DNA of 64,000 nucleotides from Lota lota. Its lineage: Eukaryota; Chordata; Actinopteri; Gadiformes; Lotidae. Positions 24,340 to 59,344 of this stretch are shown here, piece after piece. Where the stretch lies: contig JACYXH010000522.1 of assembly GCA_026745465.1 (NCBI GenBank), forward strand, positions 808,501 through 872,500. The letters are read 5' to 3'. Each line of letters opens with the position of its first letter. Position 1 is the first letter of the stretch. The notes under the pieces were generated by a model, which made no database searches, had not been told where the DNA came from, and was given only the letters and a program-made list of their open reading frames with translations. Made by a program: the position numbers and the translations under genes.

Positions 24340-25650
24340 TGGTATTAACAAGCTCTCCAATTGGCCACATCGCTTTGGCCTTCACCCATTTGCTTGAATA
24401 AGGTGCATTACATTCTTTAATTACTGTAAAATTACTGTTTGCCATCAATAACTTAAGATGGCAACCTAAGTTCTGACATTGCACAGTTCCATGATTCATA
24501 TGGACTACTAAACTGGTGGTACACGTACTCAGATACCATGTCTGGAATCTTTGAACACACAGACGTATATAAATATATAAATATATAGTGCCGGGTTGCA
24601 GCATCGATTGCGATCCTTGTAATAATGCTGTGTGTCTGCAGGGCCGTGTGTCGCTAAATGGATTTGTAAAGATCCTGACAGGAACGGAGAAGCTCCGATG
24701 CTAGCGTTCAACCGCCGAGCCAAGTTGTGTGCTCTGACATCGCCAGCCCACAGGGCCGAGCGCTTCCTCTCACGCGACGCGTTTCACAACGTCTGCCATT
24801 GATTGACTGTGCATCTCAAACGTTAGCCTCGAGCGCTACGGAGAACTTGGGTTGTTAGCGTGTAGCTTCCTCTCTCACTCCCGCCACAATTTTGCCAAAA
24901 TGTCCTCCCATAGGCAAAGCCACTTTTCAATTAGGCAAATGTAAAGTTGTAACTTTGTTTCTATTGCTTCCAAATGTATTCCGATTTCTGAAGCCAGTGA
25001 ACCAATCACTAACATGGGCACATTTCCCTCCCGATAGAAGTGAACCATGGTCTACAATACATGGTCCCATTAGAATAATCAATGCAATGTGCCCTCTAGC
25101 AATGGAAAAAAAATACATTTTATCTAGTGCGCGCGTGCGTGTGTGTCGTTCTCTGAAGGCTTCGTACGAACAGCTTGATCCGAATCACCTGCCAGGGAGA
25201 TCCGTTCCAAGGTCCAGCCAATCAAATCTATTTTATGCTGGTTTTTTGGGCAACGTGGACTCTCAGACTGCCAAGGAAAAATGGAATGACATCATCGGAC
25301 TGAATTTATTGTTTCCCTGCTTGAAAATAAAAATTCCCTTCCCTTCGATATTTTTATTTCAATGTTTATTCTATTCTATACGGATCGAATGTCGCAACGC
25401 GAACAAACAATAACAAGATCCCTGGGGTTCGCAGTCATACTCACCCTACAGTGAAGTGATAGAACAAAAAGGTCTGCCAAACTGAGATTGCGGTGTGACT
25501 TGGTATGAATCTAAATACAGTGGTGGTACAAGCACTGGAGTTAGCAAACAGAGTAACGGTAGCTAGTAACAGAGTTTGGCTGCTCCGCTGTTTAGCATAG
25601 CGGAAAACATCGGTGCTACGAAGTGACTATGGGAAAAAACACACACACAC
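24340..25650. other. No gene recognised
   Basis: The 173-codon frame at 24892-25413 has no recognised domain. Otherwise this is mixed-composition sequence with no supportable exon. Confidence 0.35.
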
Positions 25651-26009
25651 ACACACTTGCGCAGACAGACCCCCCCCCCCCCCCCCCGACCGAAATTCAA
25701 AAGACCACTACGACACACACAGTGTACACCTACCATCTTCCTCCACAAGAACCACCTTCATGGTGGAACAACATCTAGAAGATAAAAAAACACCACCACC
25801 ACCAACACAACACTGGATTTTATATGGATTTTTCTAACTTTCTCCTTTCATCCACAACGCGGTTAAATACAACGGAGCCCTCGTCCTCCTCCTCTCCTCT
25901 GTCGTGGTCTATAAATAATTCATGGCTGGTGTTCCGTGGCAGCCAAATGACCAAAGCCTTCTGCGAACACGAGCCTCCTGATTATCTTGTACTGATGAAC
26001 ATGTCACAG

Positions 26010-26360
26010 CACGACCCAGGAGGAAGGGTAGGAGGGGGAGCAGGAGGAGCAGGAGGAGGTGAGGCGGAGCAGGGAGAGGATATGAGAGGGGGATGAGGAG
26101 GGAGAGGAAGAGGGGGAAGTGGAGGGAGAGGAGGAGAGGAAGAGGAGGGAGGGGGAACATGAGATGAGGATGGGGCACAGCAGTGGAGGAGGAGGAGAGG
26201 GAGATGAGAGGGGTATAACAAGGAGAAGGGGGAGAGGAGCAGGAAGAGGATGAGGGGAGGTGGAAGAGGAGGAGGCGAGGAGGAGGAGGAATAGATGAGG
26301 ACAGGAAGGAGGAGGGGGGTTGGAAGAGGAGGATATGAGAAGGAGGAGGAAGGTGGGGTT
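26010..26360 (+). repeat. Polypurine GGA/GAGG tract
   Basis: About 350 bp of nearly pure purine on the + strand. Pro/Leu/Ser-rich open frames on the - strand are its by-products. Confidence 0.85.
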
Positions 26361-26399
26361 AGTTTTAGAGTTGACACTGACTGATGAATAGGGCTGTGC

Positions 26400-27280
26400 A
26401 ACAGCCAGCTTGTGTATTACAGTGTACTACACAGAATTACAAATGATGGACATTCTATTTTTCTATAATCCAATGTTATAATAATCCTATTTAGTTACCA
26501 TGAGCTCTTGAATTAAAACAATAGATAGAATAACACTTTATCCAATGTGGCCTTATTTGGTTGGAACGGGCCACAGATTCTAAACTAGAGTCTACAGCGT
26601 AGTGCAATAATGATGATCATTTTGACTTTTCTCCAAAAGTGCTTCAAAGAGCAAGTCATATGTCACTGATATTCATAGAGCTGTTTTTAGGGCTGCCCGA
26701 TAACATCTTAAGTAAAAGATAAAAGATGAAGTGGAAGTGAGCGTGTGAAATAAGGGTCAGGGTTAATAACTTGTGGAGAGGAAATGTGGGTTGCAACTCC
26801 TAAACAAAACTTGGATACAAAAATTAGAGTCGCACAAGACACGCATCATTAGTATACCCAGTGTATCAGCGACAGCGACTCTGCACAACCATGATTGCAG
26901 TTCTCTCTGCCTTTCTTGCTTCGTCAAAGCACTTCGAAACCAGAGCATACTAAGAAATGCTGAATAAATATTAATTAAGTCTTGCTTCACTAATAACTTC
27001 CAAACTTCCAGTAGCTTCATCATCTCCATGTGCGGACCAGAGGTCAGGGGTTCAAAGGTCAGGGGGACCACGACGACCGACTCCCTCCCCACCTATAGCA
27101 GGTGACTCCCGGGTAGGAAGACAGGAAAAGAAAAATAATAATTTTCTGAACGCAATCAGAGCCAAGACCTTACGGAGACCTTGGCAACCAGACGCCCGAA
27201 GCAACTGCGGTGGGAAAGCACAAAAGAAGAAAGAGAAATACTGAGAATTTACAGAACAATGCAGGTGACACAGTGATGGA
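26400..27280. other. No feature recognised
   Basis: Ordinary non-coding sequence. No supportable exon, RNA gene or repeat was seen. Confidence 0.4.
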
Positions 27281-27289
27281 GTCGACAGC

Positions 27290-27610
27290 CAGACCACGAC
27301 AGGAAGAGAGAGAGAGAGGAGGGGAGAGGAGAATAGAGGATAAAAAGTTGAAAGGAGAAGAGAAGACATGAGAAAGAAAGGAGAGGAGGAGGGCTGAGGG
27401 GAGGAGAGGGGAGGAGAAGAGAAGAGAGGAGACGGATGAGAGGCGAGGAGAGAAAAGGAGAAGGGAAGAAAAGAGGAGAGAAGCAGAAGAGGGGAGAGGA
27501 AGGGAGAAAAGAGGGGAGGTGAGCGGAGAGGAGAAACAACGCGAGGAGCAGAGAACATAGGAGGGGAGTGGTGAGGGGACCAAAGACGAAGAGAGAGCGA
27601 GAGTTGATCT
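27290..27610 (+). repeat. Polypurine GAGGAGA tract
   Basis: About 310 bp of purine-rich degenerate gaggaga repeats. The long Ser/Leu/Pro frames on the - strand (up to 208 codons) are produced by this tract. Confidence 0.85.
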
Positions 27611-28069
27611 GTGGAAACTCGACCGACTAAGGCCATGCGATTGGTTCTGGGGAGACAGTGATTTGGCGGAGATCTCAAACAGCTCAGGCTGGAGCTGCAA
27701 AGAAATCACAGAAAAAACACTTTGGGTTTTACATTCAGCATTGTAACTCTGCAGTGATAAAGCCTGGCTTTTTGATCCACAATGAAGTTACAAGGATACG
27801 TTTGATTGGGCACAAAGGGCGCCCACTTTGGGTTCACGTCAGAGTTGAGTTCACACAGCTGTGAATATAGCTGTAATGACATTGTACCCTTCTAGTACAC
27901 ACCGGTGGGCAGAGGCACACACACACACACACTCAGATTATCACCATGACTACAAGAAAATGTTAAGAATGGAACACAACACAATAGAAGAGAATGGATT
28001 GAATGCATTCCTACTCATCTGTACAACAACATAACTACAATACAACAATACTTAACACAAATAGTGCCA

Positions 28070-28270
28070 TTTATTTACTCTCTTAGCAGGTGTTTATATC
28101 TAAAGCGACCTACAGTGAATTCCGATACATGTCATTAAGGAGCACGTAGGGGGCAGCTTGCTCAAAGATGTGTACAGACTAAGGCTGCGGACAATGGGGA
28201 TCGAACCCAGAACCTTACCTTTGGGTGTCGAACACCATATTAATCTATCCACTACTCTACCCGCTACTAG
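28070..28270 (-). mobile_element. tRNA-derived SINE, family S
   Basis: Read on the - strand it has a tRNA-like head with a B-box-like ggttcgatcccc stretch, then the shared tail aaggagcacgtaggg/taaagcgacctacagt in reverse. Related copies in this window lie near 32050, 32810, 38250, 43520, 54170 and 57950. Confidence 0.6.
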
Positions 28271-28519
28271 TTGCACTTGTTATTCCTCCCTTTGTTTTGT
28301 TGCTTTTGCTCATTCCACATGCACCGTTAATGACCCACCCCAGCCACCCCACTGTGTCCTTTGGATCTCAGTACGACTAGCCAGAGCTGTTTGCCTAAAA
28401 GGATTTGACCGGTTTGTTGAGACCTCAGGTTGGACCCCACATTGTCTATGTCGAGATGTAGTAATAGCCATGGTCCTTGTACACCTCACCCCTTCTCGGT
28501 GTGTAGACACGTTCAGAAA

Positions 28520-29310
28520 TCGGGCAGTTGGCGATCAACTGACATCCATTGCATTCCAACCAAGTGTTTAGCAGCTCCCATTGCGGTACCTTTGCTTAGT
28601 AAGCGCATAGGAACTGTCGTGGCTAGGTATTTGTAATAGTGGCGAAAAACCAACGAATCCACAAGCTTCGGTGCTGTGTTTCCTCACCACTGCGCATGCT
28701 CACGTGCTAAGAGACTGAGGCGCACGGTAAGAATTATGAGCGAAGACAGTGGCGGTGTTAACTGGCAGTCTGATTAGTCTGAATTCTGAATGCGGAGCAA
28801 CATGTCAACGTTGTCGCGAGTGTAAGTGTAGGAAGGGGGTGTTTTGTCTTTTTCTTTTTTTACCAATTTGGATGCATGATAAGCATTCTGTGTTTACACA
28901 CAAATGCACATGCTCACGGACTCCGAGACAGAGAGAGAGAGAGAGAGGGGCGAGCAGTGAGTATTCTTGAATGTTAGACGTCCTTCAGCATGATGGGGAG
29001 TTTTGGATCGAACTGTGGATTTGGGGTTTGTCCGACCCACCGGCTGCAATGGACTGGCTCAGTGGGGAACAATGTAATGTGTGTTCAGTCTACGTCAATT
29101 CCTACAACTGGGAAATGAGCACTTCATTTTGATTCAGCAGTGAACGCTTAGACTGCTTTTCCAAATGCGTTGAAAAACACCCCCTCTTACACTCTGGCGA
29201 CATATTGAAATGTTGCTCTGTACTCAGAATTCAGAATGAACCTATGATGAAGCCACTCTCGTCACTCAGTCTTTTAACTGCCTCAGTCGCTAAGTCCATG
29301 AGCATGAACA
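28520..29310 (+). mobile_element. Interspersed repeat family R, copy B
   Basis: Homologous in order to 15440-15925: aactgacatccattgcattccaa-like start, a cagctcccat block, gcgcatagg, the cacttcattttgattcag block and the cctatgatgaagccactc block. The middle (about 28740-29110) is longer than in copy A, which suggests an insertion here or a deletion there. There is a GA run at 28930-28947. No gene is present. Confidence 0.5.
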
Positions 29311-29319
29311 GAAGCGTTT

Positions 29320-31000
29320 GAACACAGAATCAAAACTTGTGGGTTTGCCCAGATTCTGAACGTGTTTACACCGTGAGAGGGTGGGAGTTGAACAAACATC
29401 ATGAATGGTTTACACCTAAAAAAAAAAAGCACGCCACGATCCTTGGGTGTTGCCTCCTGAATAACTGGTTCTTGGTTTCTTGGTCAGGTGGTATGGGGAA
29501 ACCAGACACACCTCACGTGCTGAAGGTGTTCAGATCGGTGTCTGATTACATCTATATCCCTTGCACTTCATTGTATTGACTTGTATTTCATTTTTGCAGG
29601 CATTTTTGAAAATCCCTTTTTCTTTTCATTCTAATGTGGTCTACTTTTGGTTACATTTATTTTCGCTTCATTTAATTAGATTGAGTTTTATTTAATTCGG
29701 CTTCTTACTGTTTGATTGTTGGCATATTTCTTTTTCAATGAAGTCTTAAGAAACGTGTTCAAATCCTTTTTTTAAGTTGGTAAGTATAATGTGTTTTGTA
29801 CAACTGTATTTTTGTACTGAATATATATTTACATTAAATTACTATTGAAGATTTCCTTAATAAATTGTATACGTTTTATTCTATTTTTTTAATAGTTGAT
29901 TAGTAATATTATCTGTTATGTATAATTGTATTTCTGTACAATGTGCAATTTTGTATTATAATTTGCCAGTAAAGATGGTGAGAAATGTTTATGACTCAAC
30001 ATTAACCAAGTAAAGTAGAATTAGCTAAAAACAACGTTTATCCTCTATTCATACGTGATGAGTTTTAAAACGGCCATAGTTAAGCCACTCTAAATGTGGT
30101 TATAATCAGTATTATTCATGCTGTGTTGAATGATACTGCAAGGCGACACCAAGCCCAACAAGAAAAACAGGTGTGGCTCTCGGCCAATGGCAGGGCTTCA
30201 TGCTAATGATGGGGGAGTAGGTGCCAGACTCTCAGTTTGATGTGGAAAGACTTCCTACTACAATGAACCTCGAACATACGTGCCCCATGGCTAGACTTCC
30301 ATCGAGGTAACTATACAATAAACCTTAACACTGTTTTAAGGCTGTACAGTAATAGGCAATTGCATGTTAAAATTGCTATGTTAACCTTACTGTTTCTGAA
30401 AAGTAAAACTGAACATAAGTGTCTATTCTTTTCTGATCGCCATCTCTGTGACGCTAAGACTCAGAATTAAAATTCAGAAATCTTTATTGTCTACTTACTA
30501 CTTACATATGCACAAGTTAAGCAACATTAGAGCAAAGTGCAATGTGTGTAAAGTATGAAATGGCAAGGTGCAGAATAGTAATTTTTGTATACATATATAT
30601 ATATATATTATTAATTAATAGTTCATACTCTGTATGACCTCTGCCCTCTGAATGCATTGTATTCAATGTATCTTTTCTGTTATGTTTCAGGTACAATGGA
30701 ATATATCTGTTCCGTGTGATATACACAGCCTTTCTTAGCACAGGTGAGACACACAGACACACACACCCACCCCATAGCTTGACAATCTGCAGGCAACAGA
30801 ACGCCTTTTCCATTCTACTCAAGCCAAAATGAAGCTCTATGCCTCTAGGTAGGAACCCGCCTTTTGTGTTGCTATGGCGCACACATGCTCGTCCAATCAG
30901 ATAAGACACTGAGCTGGCTCCCAAGAGGGCTGCCGACCCTCTAGTGTAGCCACAGATAGTCTATGAGCCAATTTATGATCACTGTGTACTGACTAGACGA
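29320..31000. other. AT-rich stretch, no gene recognised
   Basis: AT-rich DNA with a short TA run near 30593-30610. No supportable exon was seen, although the unseen first exon of the VSIG8-like gene might lie in or near this stretch. Confidence 0.35.
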
Positions 31001-32049
31001 ATGAACCCGTCTAAGTGAGAATGGTCATAGTATCGGTTGCCTTTGGGATTTTTCTTTGTGGATTTGTCATTTCCATAAACATGCCTAATGCTCAGTCAAC
31101 GAGAACTCTTGCATAACGCCCCTATGTAGCTGTTACTGAACTCAAACATCTGCACCAAGGAAGCCACACAATAACAACCACCCAGCCACTCTGCTACGCT
31201 TTCCCTAATCAGAGGGAAGGTAACCAAGCTACATGAGCCGCGCTAAGTTCACTAGCAACAACAAGTGGCGGTCGCTTTCACACCTACGCATGGTGCTTGT
31301 TTTGGGACTATTTGTCAGAGCTAATTACTCCTGTAATTTGGTTGGTGTGATCATTTATACTTTAATGAGCTTGTTCACAGTTGGCCACCACTGAAAACTG
31401 AGCTTTTTGAAAACACCAGTCTGTGTGGATGGGCAAGCTTACATTTCTGAGATGATTTTGTCAAATTGGGACGTGATCGAGGACAAGGTTTTGATATTTC
31501 TACTTTTACTCAAGGCAAACAAAAACGTGCAATCAAAGTTTTGAAGAACATAACTGCACACAATTAAGAAAAGATTAGGCAGGATTGTTAATCTTCACGT
31601 CTTTTGAATAAACTCTGCACTATATCGGTTTAACTTGTATTGGTCAAGTAGCGAAACCATACAAACCCTCATCTCATTCTAATCTATGTTTGATGGTGTC
31701 TTTGAGGCCTCTTGTTTTGCAGGTAGCCTCAAGGCGTCTAACTAATTCAGACTAATTTAAAATACGACTGAAAAGCAAAAGACAAAAAATATGTGAAATT
31801 AGAATTTTTTACCGGCATAATCATCTGGAACTTGAAATGAGAATAAATCCTCAGCTCCTACTTGCATTCTGGAAAGTATTGTAGTGCAGTATTTTTCAAT
31901 CTGTCGGTCACGGCCCATAAGTGGGTCACAGCAGGGGACGAGTGAAATGGCCATGATACAAAAATATAAATGACTGAAATAGACATTTGATTTGACTAAC
32001 TATACACAGAGAAATTGTTAAGTATGTCCCTTTTTGACATGGTCATGAG

Positions 32050-32195
32050 AACATATTCTACTATATCGTTAAGGAGCAGGTAGGGGTTAGAGCATCTTGC
32101 GCAAGGATGTCTACAGGTAGTCCGCTGTGGACAGTTTCAACCATTTAGGCTGGGAGTCAAACGCCCTAACCACATCACCATCCTGTCCCTGCACA
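32050..32195 (-). mobile_element. tRNA-derived SINE, family S
   Basis: Carries taaggagcaggtaggggtta and then, on the - strand, a degenerate tRNA-like head ending near 32190 (gttagggcgtttgactccca). It lies about 100 bp upstream of the first located VSIG8-like exon. Confidence 0.55.
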
Positions 32196-32288
32196 AACTG
32201 TTCGATGTGTCCTAGGGGTGAAAGGCACCCTCCCGGGGGGGGGGGGGTGTGTTCACCCCTGCTGTAACGTATCTGTACGAATGTGCAG

Positions 32289-38776
<6,488 letters not shown>

Positions 38777-39026
38777 TTAGGCACTTATGCTGCTCTGGTT
38801 CCCCAAGATGAACTGTGTATTTACACATGTATATTACTAATTTAACGTTTTTACATAGAAAATGTTTTGCAAGCATTTATTACAAAAGAAAGTGTGCTTT
38901 TTTTATACATGTTTCATCACTGTGAAAAAAATATAAATTATAATCCTCACACTAAATTATTATCTTTGTTTCAACTGTAAGCCTTTTTTTCTCACTGCTG
39001 TACAGAAAGTGCCTAGTTATGTGTGT

Positions 39027-39032
39027 ATTAAA
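39027..39032 (+). terminator. Poly(A) signal ATTAAA of the VSIG8-like gene
   Basis: ATTAAA lies 250 bp after the stop and is followed at 39054-39073 by a GT-rich element. This is the best cleavage site found on this strand. Confidence 0.5.
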
Positions 39033-39150
39033 AATTAATATTCATAATTGAAAAATGTGTCTTGTTTTGGTACGTGCACTACGCCGCACAAACAGAGCTG
39101 CCGCAAAAAAACCACATTAAATCTCATATTTAGACAAAAAAAGAGAAATA

Positions 39151-39156
39151 TTTATT
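39151..39156 (-). terminator. Candidate poly(A) signal AATAAA of vav2
   Basis: The only canonical AATAAA in good context on the - strand that I noticed below the vav2 stop. A GT/T-rich stretch lies downstream on that strand (near 39110). It would imply a 3' UTR of about 2.5 kb. Confidence 0.4.
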
Positions 39157-39959
39157 TCATCATAGACGTCATTTTGGAAATACTCGACCATTAAAAAAAA
39201 ATTACACAATTAAGTTATATTTTTTTTCCACGTTTTCATGAGGATGTACTGACAGGGGTTGAACTATCAACGGCCACATGCGATGGTCTCCTTGTTCTCT
39301 CCATCCACTACACGGACAGGGACAACCCCCTTCTCTCTCTGAGATAACATGGAGGCCTACTACAGTGTTCATTAGTCCGAAGCTTTCAAAGCTTTCTCTA
39401 AAACAAGACAAATTGGTATGACTTGTGATCGAGGGGCAGTTGGCATTGGGAACATAGATCGCTTAATATATCATCGTGACCATCGCCTTCTTCTGTTCCA
39501 TCAGTCTTGGTCAACAGTCAGTGTTTGAGTTTGCTGAAGGTTATCGTTTTGCTTGCGCCACTGGCTGTTATTTGGCATAGCGGGGATGAAAAGGGTTAGT
39601 ACATTTTTTGTCTGTAATAAACTTTTGAGCTCTTGAGTAGCATCTTCAAATGAAGATTGTATGGGAATTGAACAAATGTCTTTTAAAAAGTTGTAACTTC
39701 ACTGTGACACTGTGAACACTACATTTTACACATTAACATAATTAGATTTTTAGTTGAAAGGTTTCTTTAGAAAATGCTGTATTTATATTTCCTCCCCATA
39801 AACAGCGACAGTCTGACCCATATAGGACTGTTCAACTTCAACATACAATCGTTTTAAGATTAAGAATACGTTTGAATTCAATAAATTAACCCTTTTAGCA
39901 GTTGGTTTGACCAATATCTCTAACTGGACATGTATTGTTCGATGTACATGTAATGTTTT

Positions 39960-39973
39960 ACTACATTTCCCAA
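39960..39973 (+). promoter_or_regulatory. ZNF143-like ACTACATTTCCCAA motif
   Basis: A short match to the SBS/ZNF143 core. Weak evidence alone. Confidence 0.25.
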
Positions 39974-40970
39974 CAACAAGAAAACCTGTAAACAAGCTTC
40001 TAAAATGACAACAGAAATCCCGGTCTGTGTACTACTTAACAGAGAAGTGGGAGAAGTACCCCAACACCAGAACAAACCGAGACGGAAACTTTGACGGCAC
40101 TTTGAAAAATACTGGAGAAGAAAAGAAACGGATACACTGAGATGTTTACTGCTGAATATTCACCAAACCACAGCGGGCCTGCCTCCTGGGCAGTTAACCA
40201 GTTCACAGACAGTGTTGTAACTTCATGTTTAAATAACACTGGTTTTCACCAGTCCACACGGGGCCAAAAAAACGAATTCACACATGGAACATGATTAATG
40301 TCATCCCACCACCATCACCAACACCACCACCACCACCACCAGCTCCTGATCGTCTGCAAATAAAGCAACGCACTAGAAAGACAGGATTCCATGCAGACAA
40401 CAAAACATTGTTGGATTTTGGCTTTAGAGAGTTGGTGATAGTCCAGTATTTTTGTACCCTTCTTTTTTCTTTTGTATAATAACAAACACATTTTGATTCT
40501 GTGCAAATAATGTTGTTTTTTTAAACACGAGCGCCGACATTTGAAAGAGTGGCGTGGTGACGAAGTGGGTTGAATCTCCTCCCGTCCATCCAGGTGAGAA
40601 GCATACACGAGGGCCGATGTGAACCAAACACCCCTGTTGTTCCGACGCGAAACACCTTCCCTCCGTGTTCTAACCTCCGCAACCGTGCTCGGTCTATGCT
40701 TGTCCGCTCCAGTTACATTTAGTATGCTGACACGCTCCGCTATCTGGTTTTCCAGGCTTTCTTTCCCTAGGAAGGGGAGCTGACATTGGTTGATAAGCGC
40801 CTCGCCCCTTATTCCAGATGTTTTACAGTAGTCTTATTGGGGTTGGAGTGACTTTATAGGGGGACAGGAGGGGGAGGTGGCAATGTCCTTGGTTAGTTGA
40901 CGTTGAGTTTCTGAGAACAATGACCATTCTTCAAAGGCACTGTACTGTACATTGGTCAGGATGTGGTTGT

Positions 40971-40972
<2 letters not shown>

Positions 40973-41017
<45 letters not shown>
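40973..41017 (+). repeat. GT microsatellite
   Basis: About 22 GT units in the presumed vav2 3' UTR. Confidence 0.95.
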
Positions 41018-41020
<3 letters not shown>

Positions 41021-41631
41021 AAGAAATAAGTATTTTTTTGTCCATCCATCGGATTCACCCCCCCAAGGCATCGCCATGACAACTAAGGCAAAATCTTCCA
41101 GCATGACAAACTGAGAAACCGTCTTTTTTAATTATTTTTTTTTGCAATCAGATCATTTGCCGTTACTATTATCAGTATTTTTTTTGTTATACTTGAGCAC
41201 AATAATCATTGGCATCTCTATTCAATAAATTATCTATACTGTACATTTAATTCTCCAAGCATAGACCTGCAACGAGGGGCAGCCTTTGTCAAAGTAAAAG
41301 AACCCAAGGCTCTATATTATGTTCAATAACATTCCATAAAGCCACGTCGTGACACAGAAAACGGCAGACGGCTGTCGTGCTCTCCCTCTGTGCACAGAAG
41401 TGACATCATAACAAAAAAAATACAAAAATTGAAAAAAAGCCACGCAGACTCACAACAAAATGAGTAGAACTGCTCACTGCGTTAAAGGAGTATCCAGCAA
41501 AAGAAAGTTGCCTTTTCTCTTTTTCTATCCATTAAGTTGAGTTTCCTGGGAGGACCTCCATGGCCTCTCTAACGAGGTGGGGTTCCAACGGGGGGGGAGA
41601 GGGGGGTGTGGGTGTTGACAGCATTAGGGTC

Positions 41632-57353
<15,722 letters not shown>

Positions 57354-57370
57354 CTGCAAAAACACGTTCA

Positions 57371-57935
57371 CACTCGGTCACTATCACTGTTAATATCTCT
57401 GTATCACTATTAATGTCGCCGTGCGGCTGCAGTGCTGTCAATTTCACAGTCAAGATCCCAGTATAACTGTTAATATGTGGCTCAGAGGGTAGAGCGGTTT
57501 GCCAGGCTACAGGAAGGTTGCTAGTTCGATCCCCGGCTCCTCCTAGCTGAGTGTCGAGGTGTCCCTGAGCAAGACACCTGACCCTAACTGCTCCTGACAA
57601 GCTGGCTGTCGCCTTGCATGGCTGACACCGCCGTCGGTGTGTGAATGTGTGTGTGTGTGAATGGGCGAATGTTAGGCAATCATTGTAAAACACTTTGAGG
57701 TTCCACTGGTTAGAAAAGCGCTATATACATGCAGTCTATCTACCATTATATCACTATTAATATCACGCTATCACTATTAATATCACTGTTAATATCACAC
57801 TATCACTGTTAATATCGGGACTATCACAGTCAATATCACATTATCACTGTACATATCCCTGCTAATATCACAATATCACTGTTAATATCATGACTATCAC
57901 CATCGACATCACAGTAACACAGTTAATAACTCACA
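57371..57935 (+). repeat. tatcactgttaata minisatellite, split by a SINE
   Basis: Diverged copies of tatcactgttaatatcac occur on both sides (57371-57476 and about 57745-57935) of a full SINE. Period is about 12-26 bp. Confidence 0.8.
57477..57742 (+). mobile_element. tRNA-derived SINE, complete-looking
   Basis: The head has an A-box tggctcagagggtagagcgg and a B-box ggttgctagttcgatcc. The body has gtccctgagcaagacacctg and gccgtcggtgtgtgaatgtg. The tail is aaacactttgaggttccac and gaaaagcgctatatacatg. The layout is the common fish SINE plan of tRNA head, body and LINE-like tail. Confidence 0.85.
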
Positions 57936-57944
57936 ATCACTTGA

Positions 57945-58015
57945 TCGTATGCTTTCTCGGCCTCACTGATAAGTCGCTTTGGATAACAGGGTCTGCTAAA
58001 TAACTTAATGTAAAG
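57945..58015 (+). mobile_element. SINE tail fragment, family S
   Basis: aagtcgctttggataacagg, then gtctgctaaataactta, is the tail found also at 54285-54315. Confidence 0.6.
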
Positions 58016-58019
58016 GTCA

Positions 58020-58590
58020 GTACCTCGCACGCCCGGATCACTCTCACAAAGGAAATGAAGGTGCTTTTGGCAAAATAAATAGTGTGCGAATAGAAATACA
58101 CCCCGGTGAGTGCAGAGATATATGTGACTGTATAATTATACCCTTTGTTGTGTTCAAGCCAGTTAATTGTATGTAATACCAAAGAACGTCTCCCACATGT
58201 AAAACCCCTGCTGTGCTCTCTGTTAAATGATGTGAATATATATATATATATTTATAAATAAATGATATGCTAGGGAAATATAAACATAGACTGACAAACA
58301 CCTTGCCCCACCAATAAGAGTGGATGGTTATGTACAAGATGTGACTGCATATTGAGTCAGTATTGAGTACATAAACATAAATAAGCTAACATTGCTCCAA
58401 CTGTCACCAGTGCCACTTGACACTATTGGGGATGAGTGTAAAATGAAAAAGTGAATAATTAGGGAACATATTTGAGAGTAGACATGAGTAATATCTACCC
58501 ATGTGCCACCAATACGCTTTCATTTAAGTTAATGAATGAAAAGAAACTCAGTAATTTTAATCAGATGCTCCGACGGGCTCCACATAATTT
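58020..58590. other. No feature recognised (vav2 intron)
   Basis: About 570 bp, AT-rich, with a short ta run near 58236. No DH or CH exon was seen on the - strand. Confidence 0.45.
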
Positions 58591-58597
58591 CATTGTG

Positions 58598-58698
58598 AGG
58601 AGAGAGAGAGAGGGAGAGAGGGAGATAGACAGAAAGAGAGAGAGAGAGTGGGAGACAGAGACAGACAGAACGAGAGAGAGAGAGAGAGAGAGAGAGAG
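58598..58698 (+). repeat. GA microsatellite, imperfect
   Basis: GA runs interrupted by ggga and gacaga units. Confidence 0.9.
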
Positions 58699-58809
58699 CT
58701 CTTCAACAAATGGAGGCTGCCCTCATTAGATCACACAATGGACCCGCGACATCATCTGTTGAGTCTCTTCAAAATGGAAGTGGTTTAGAGTCATTGGCTT
58801 ACCACAACA

Positions 58810-59245
58810 CATTGCACACATCTCTTCCTCTTCCCCTTCTCCCTGCCTGTCTCACTCCTCCTCCCCCCTCGCTATCCATCTCTCTTATTCTCTCTCCATC
58901 TTTCCACCATCTTTCGGTCTCTCCCCCCCTCCTCCCCCTCTCGCTATCCTTCTCTCTCCCTCTCTCCACCATCTTTGTCCCTCCCCCTCCTCCCCCTTCT
59001 CACTATCTATCTCGCCTCTTCTCTCTCCCTCCTCCATCTTTCTGTCCCTCCCTCTTTTCCTCTCTCCCTTCCATCCCTCTCTCCTCCCTCCCTCCCTCTC
59101 TCTCTCTTCCTCCTCCCTCTCTCTCCATCTCTCCTCTCCCTCTACTTCTCCCTCGCTGCTCACTTTCTTCCTCTCTCCCTCCCTCCCTCTGACCACGCTC
59201 CTCCTCTACCTCCCTCCTCTCCCCCTCCCTCCCCCCCCCCTCCCT
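58810..59245 (+). repeat. Polypyrimidine tract, about 430 bp
   Basis: On + it is almost only C and T (cctccctctctc types) with scattered A. It is followed 100 bp later by a polypurine tract, so the two arms are roughly complementary. Confidence 0.9.
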
Positions 59246-59344
59246 GCGTGTGGAGGGTGCATGGAGAAGTAGGGCACTGGATCGGCTGCCGGTGCCATCC
59301 CCCCTCTAGGGCGCCTGGCACTCAGCTGGAATTTGAGTTTATGA

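Larger units (their letters stand above)
39160..41631 (-). other. Probable vav2 3' UTR
   Basis: About 2.5 kb between the vav2 stop and the candidate poly(A) signal. It has a GT run at 40973-41017, a cca-triplet run at about 40311-40341, and no exon. UTR status is inferred from the lack of an earlier strong signal. Confidence 0.4.

Noticed and set aside
24892-25413. 173-codon ORF on the + strand
   Set aside because: No recognisable domain, biased toward Phe/Leu/Ile/Ser, and no supporting splice sites or neighbours. It is probably chance.
25909-27709. Long Pro/Ser/Leu-rich frames on the - strand (up to 208 codons)
   Set aside because: They lie on polypurine tracts whose complement lacks stop codons. 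Composition is low-complexity and no splice or start context supports them.
31887-31960. hAT-like start cagtatttttcaatctgtcggtc
   Set aside because: It resembles a hAT left end, but no matching right end or 8-bp duplication was found downstream.
57516-57532. tRNA gene suspected from ggttgctagttcgatcc
   Set aside because: The A and B boxes belong to a SINE head. The body and tail that follow are SINE sequence and no cloverleaf closes.
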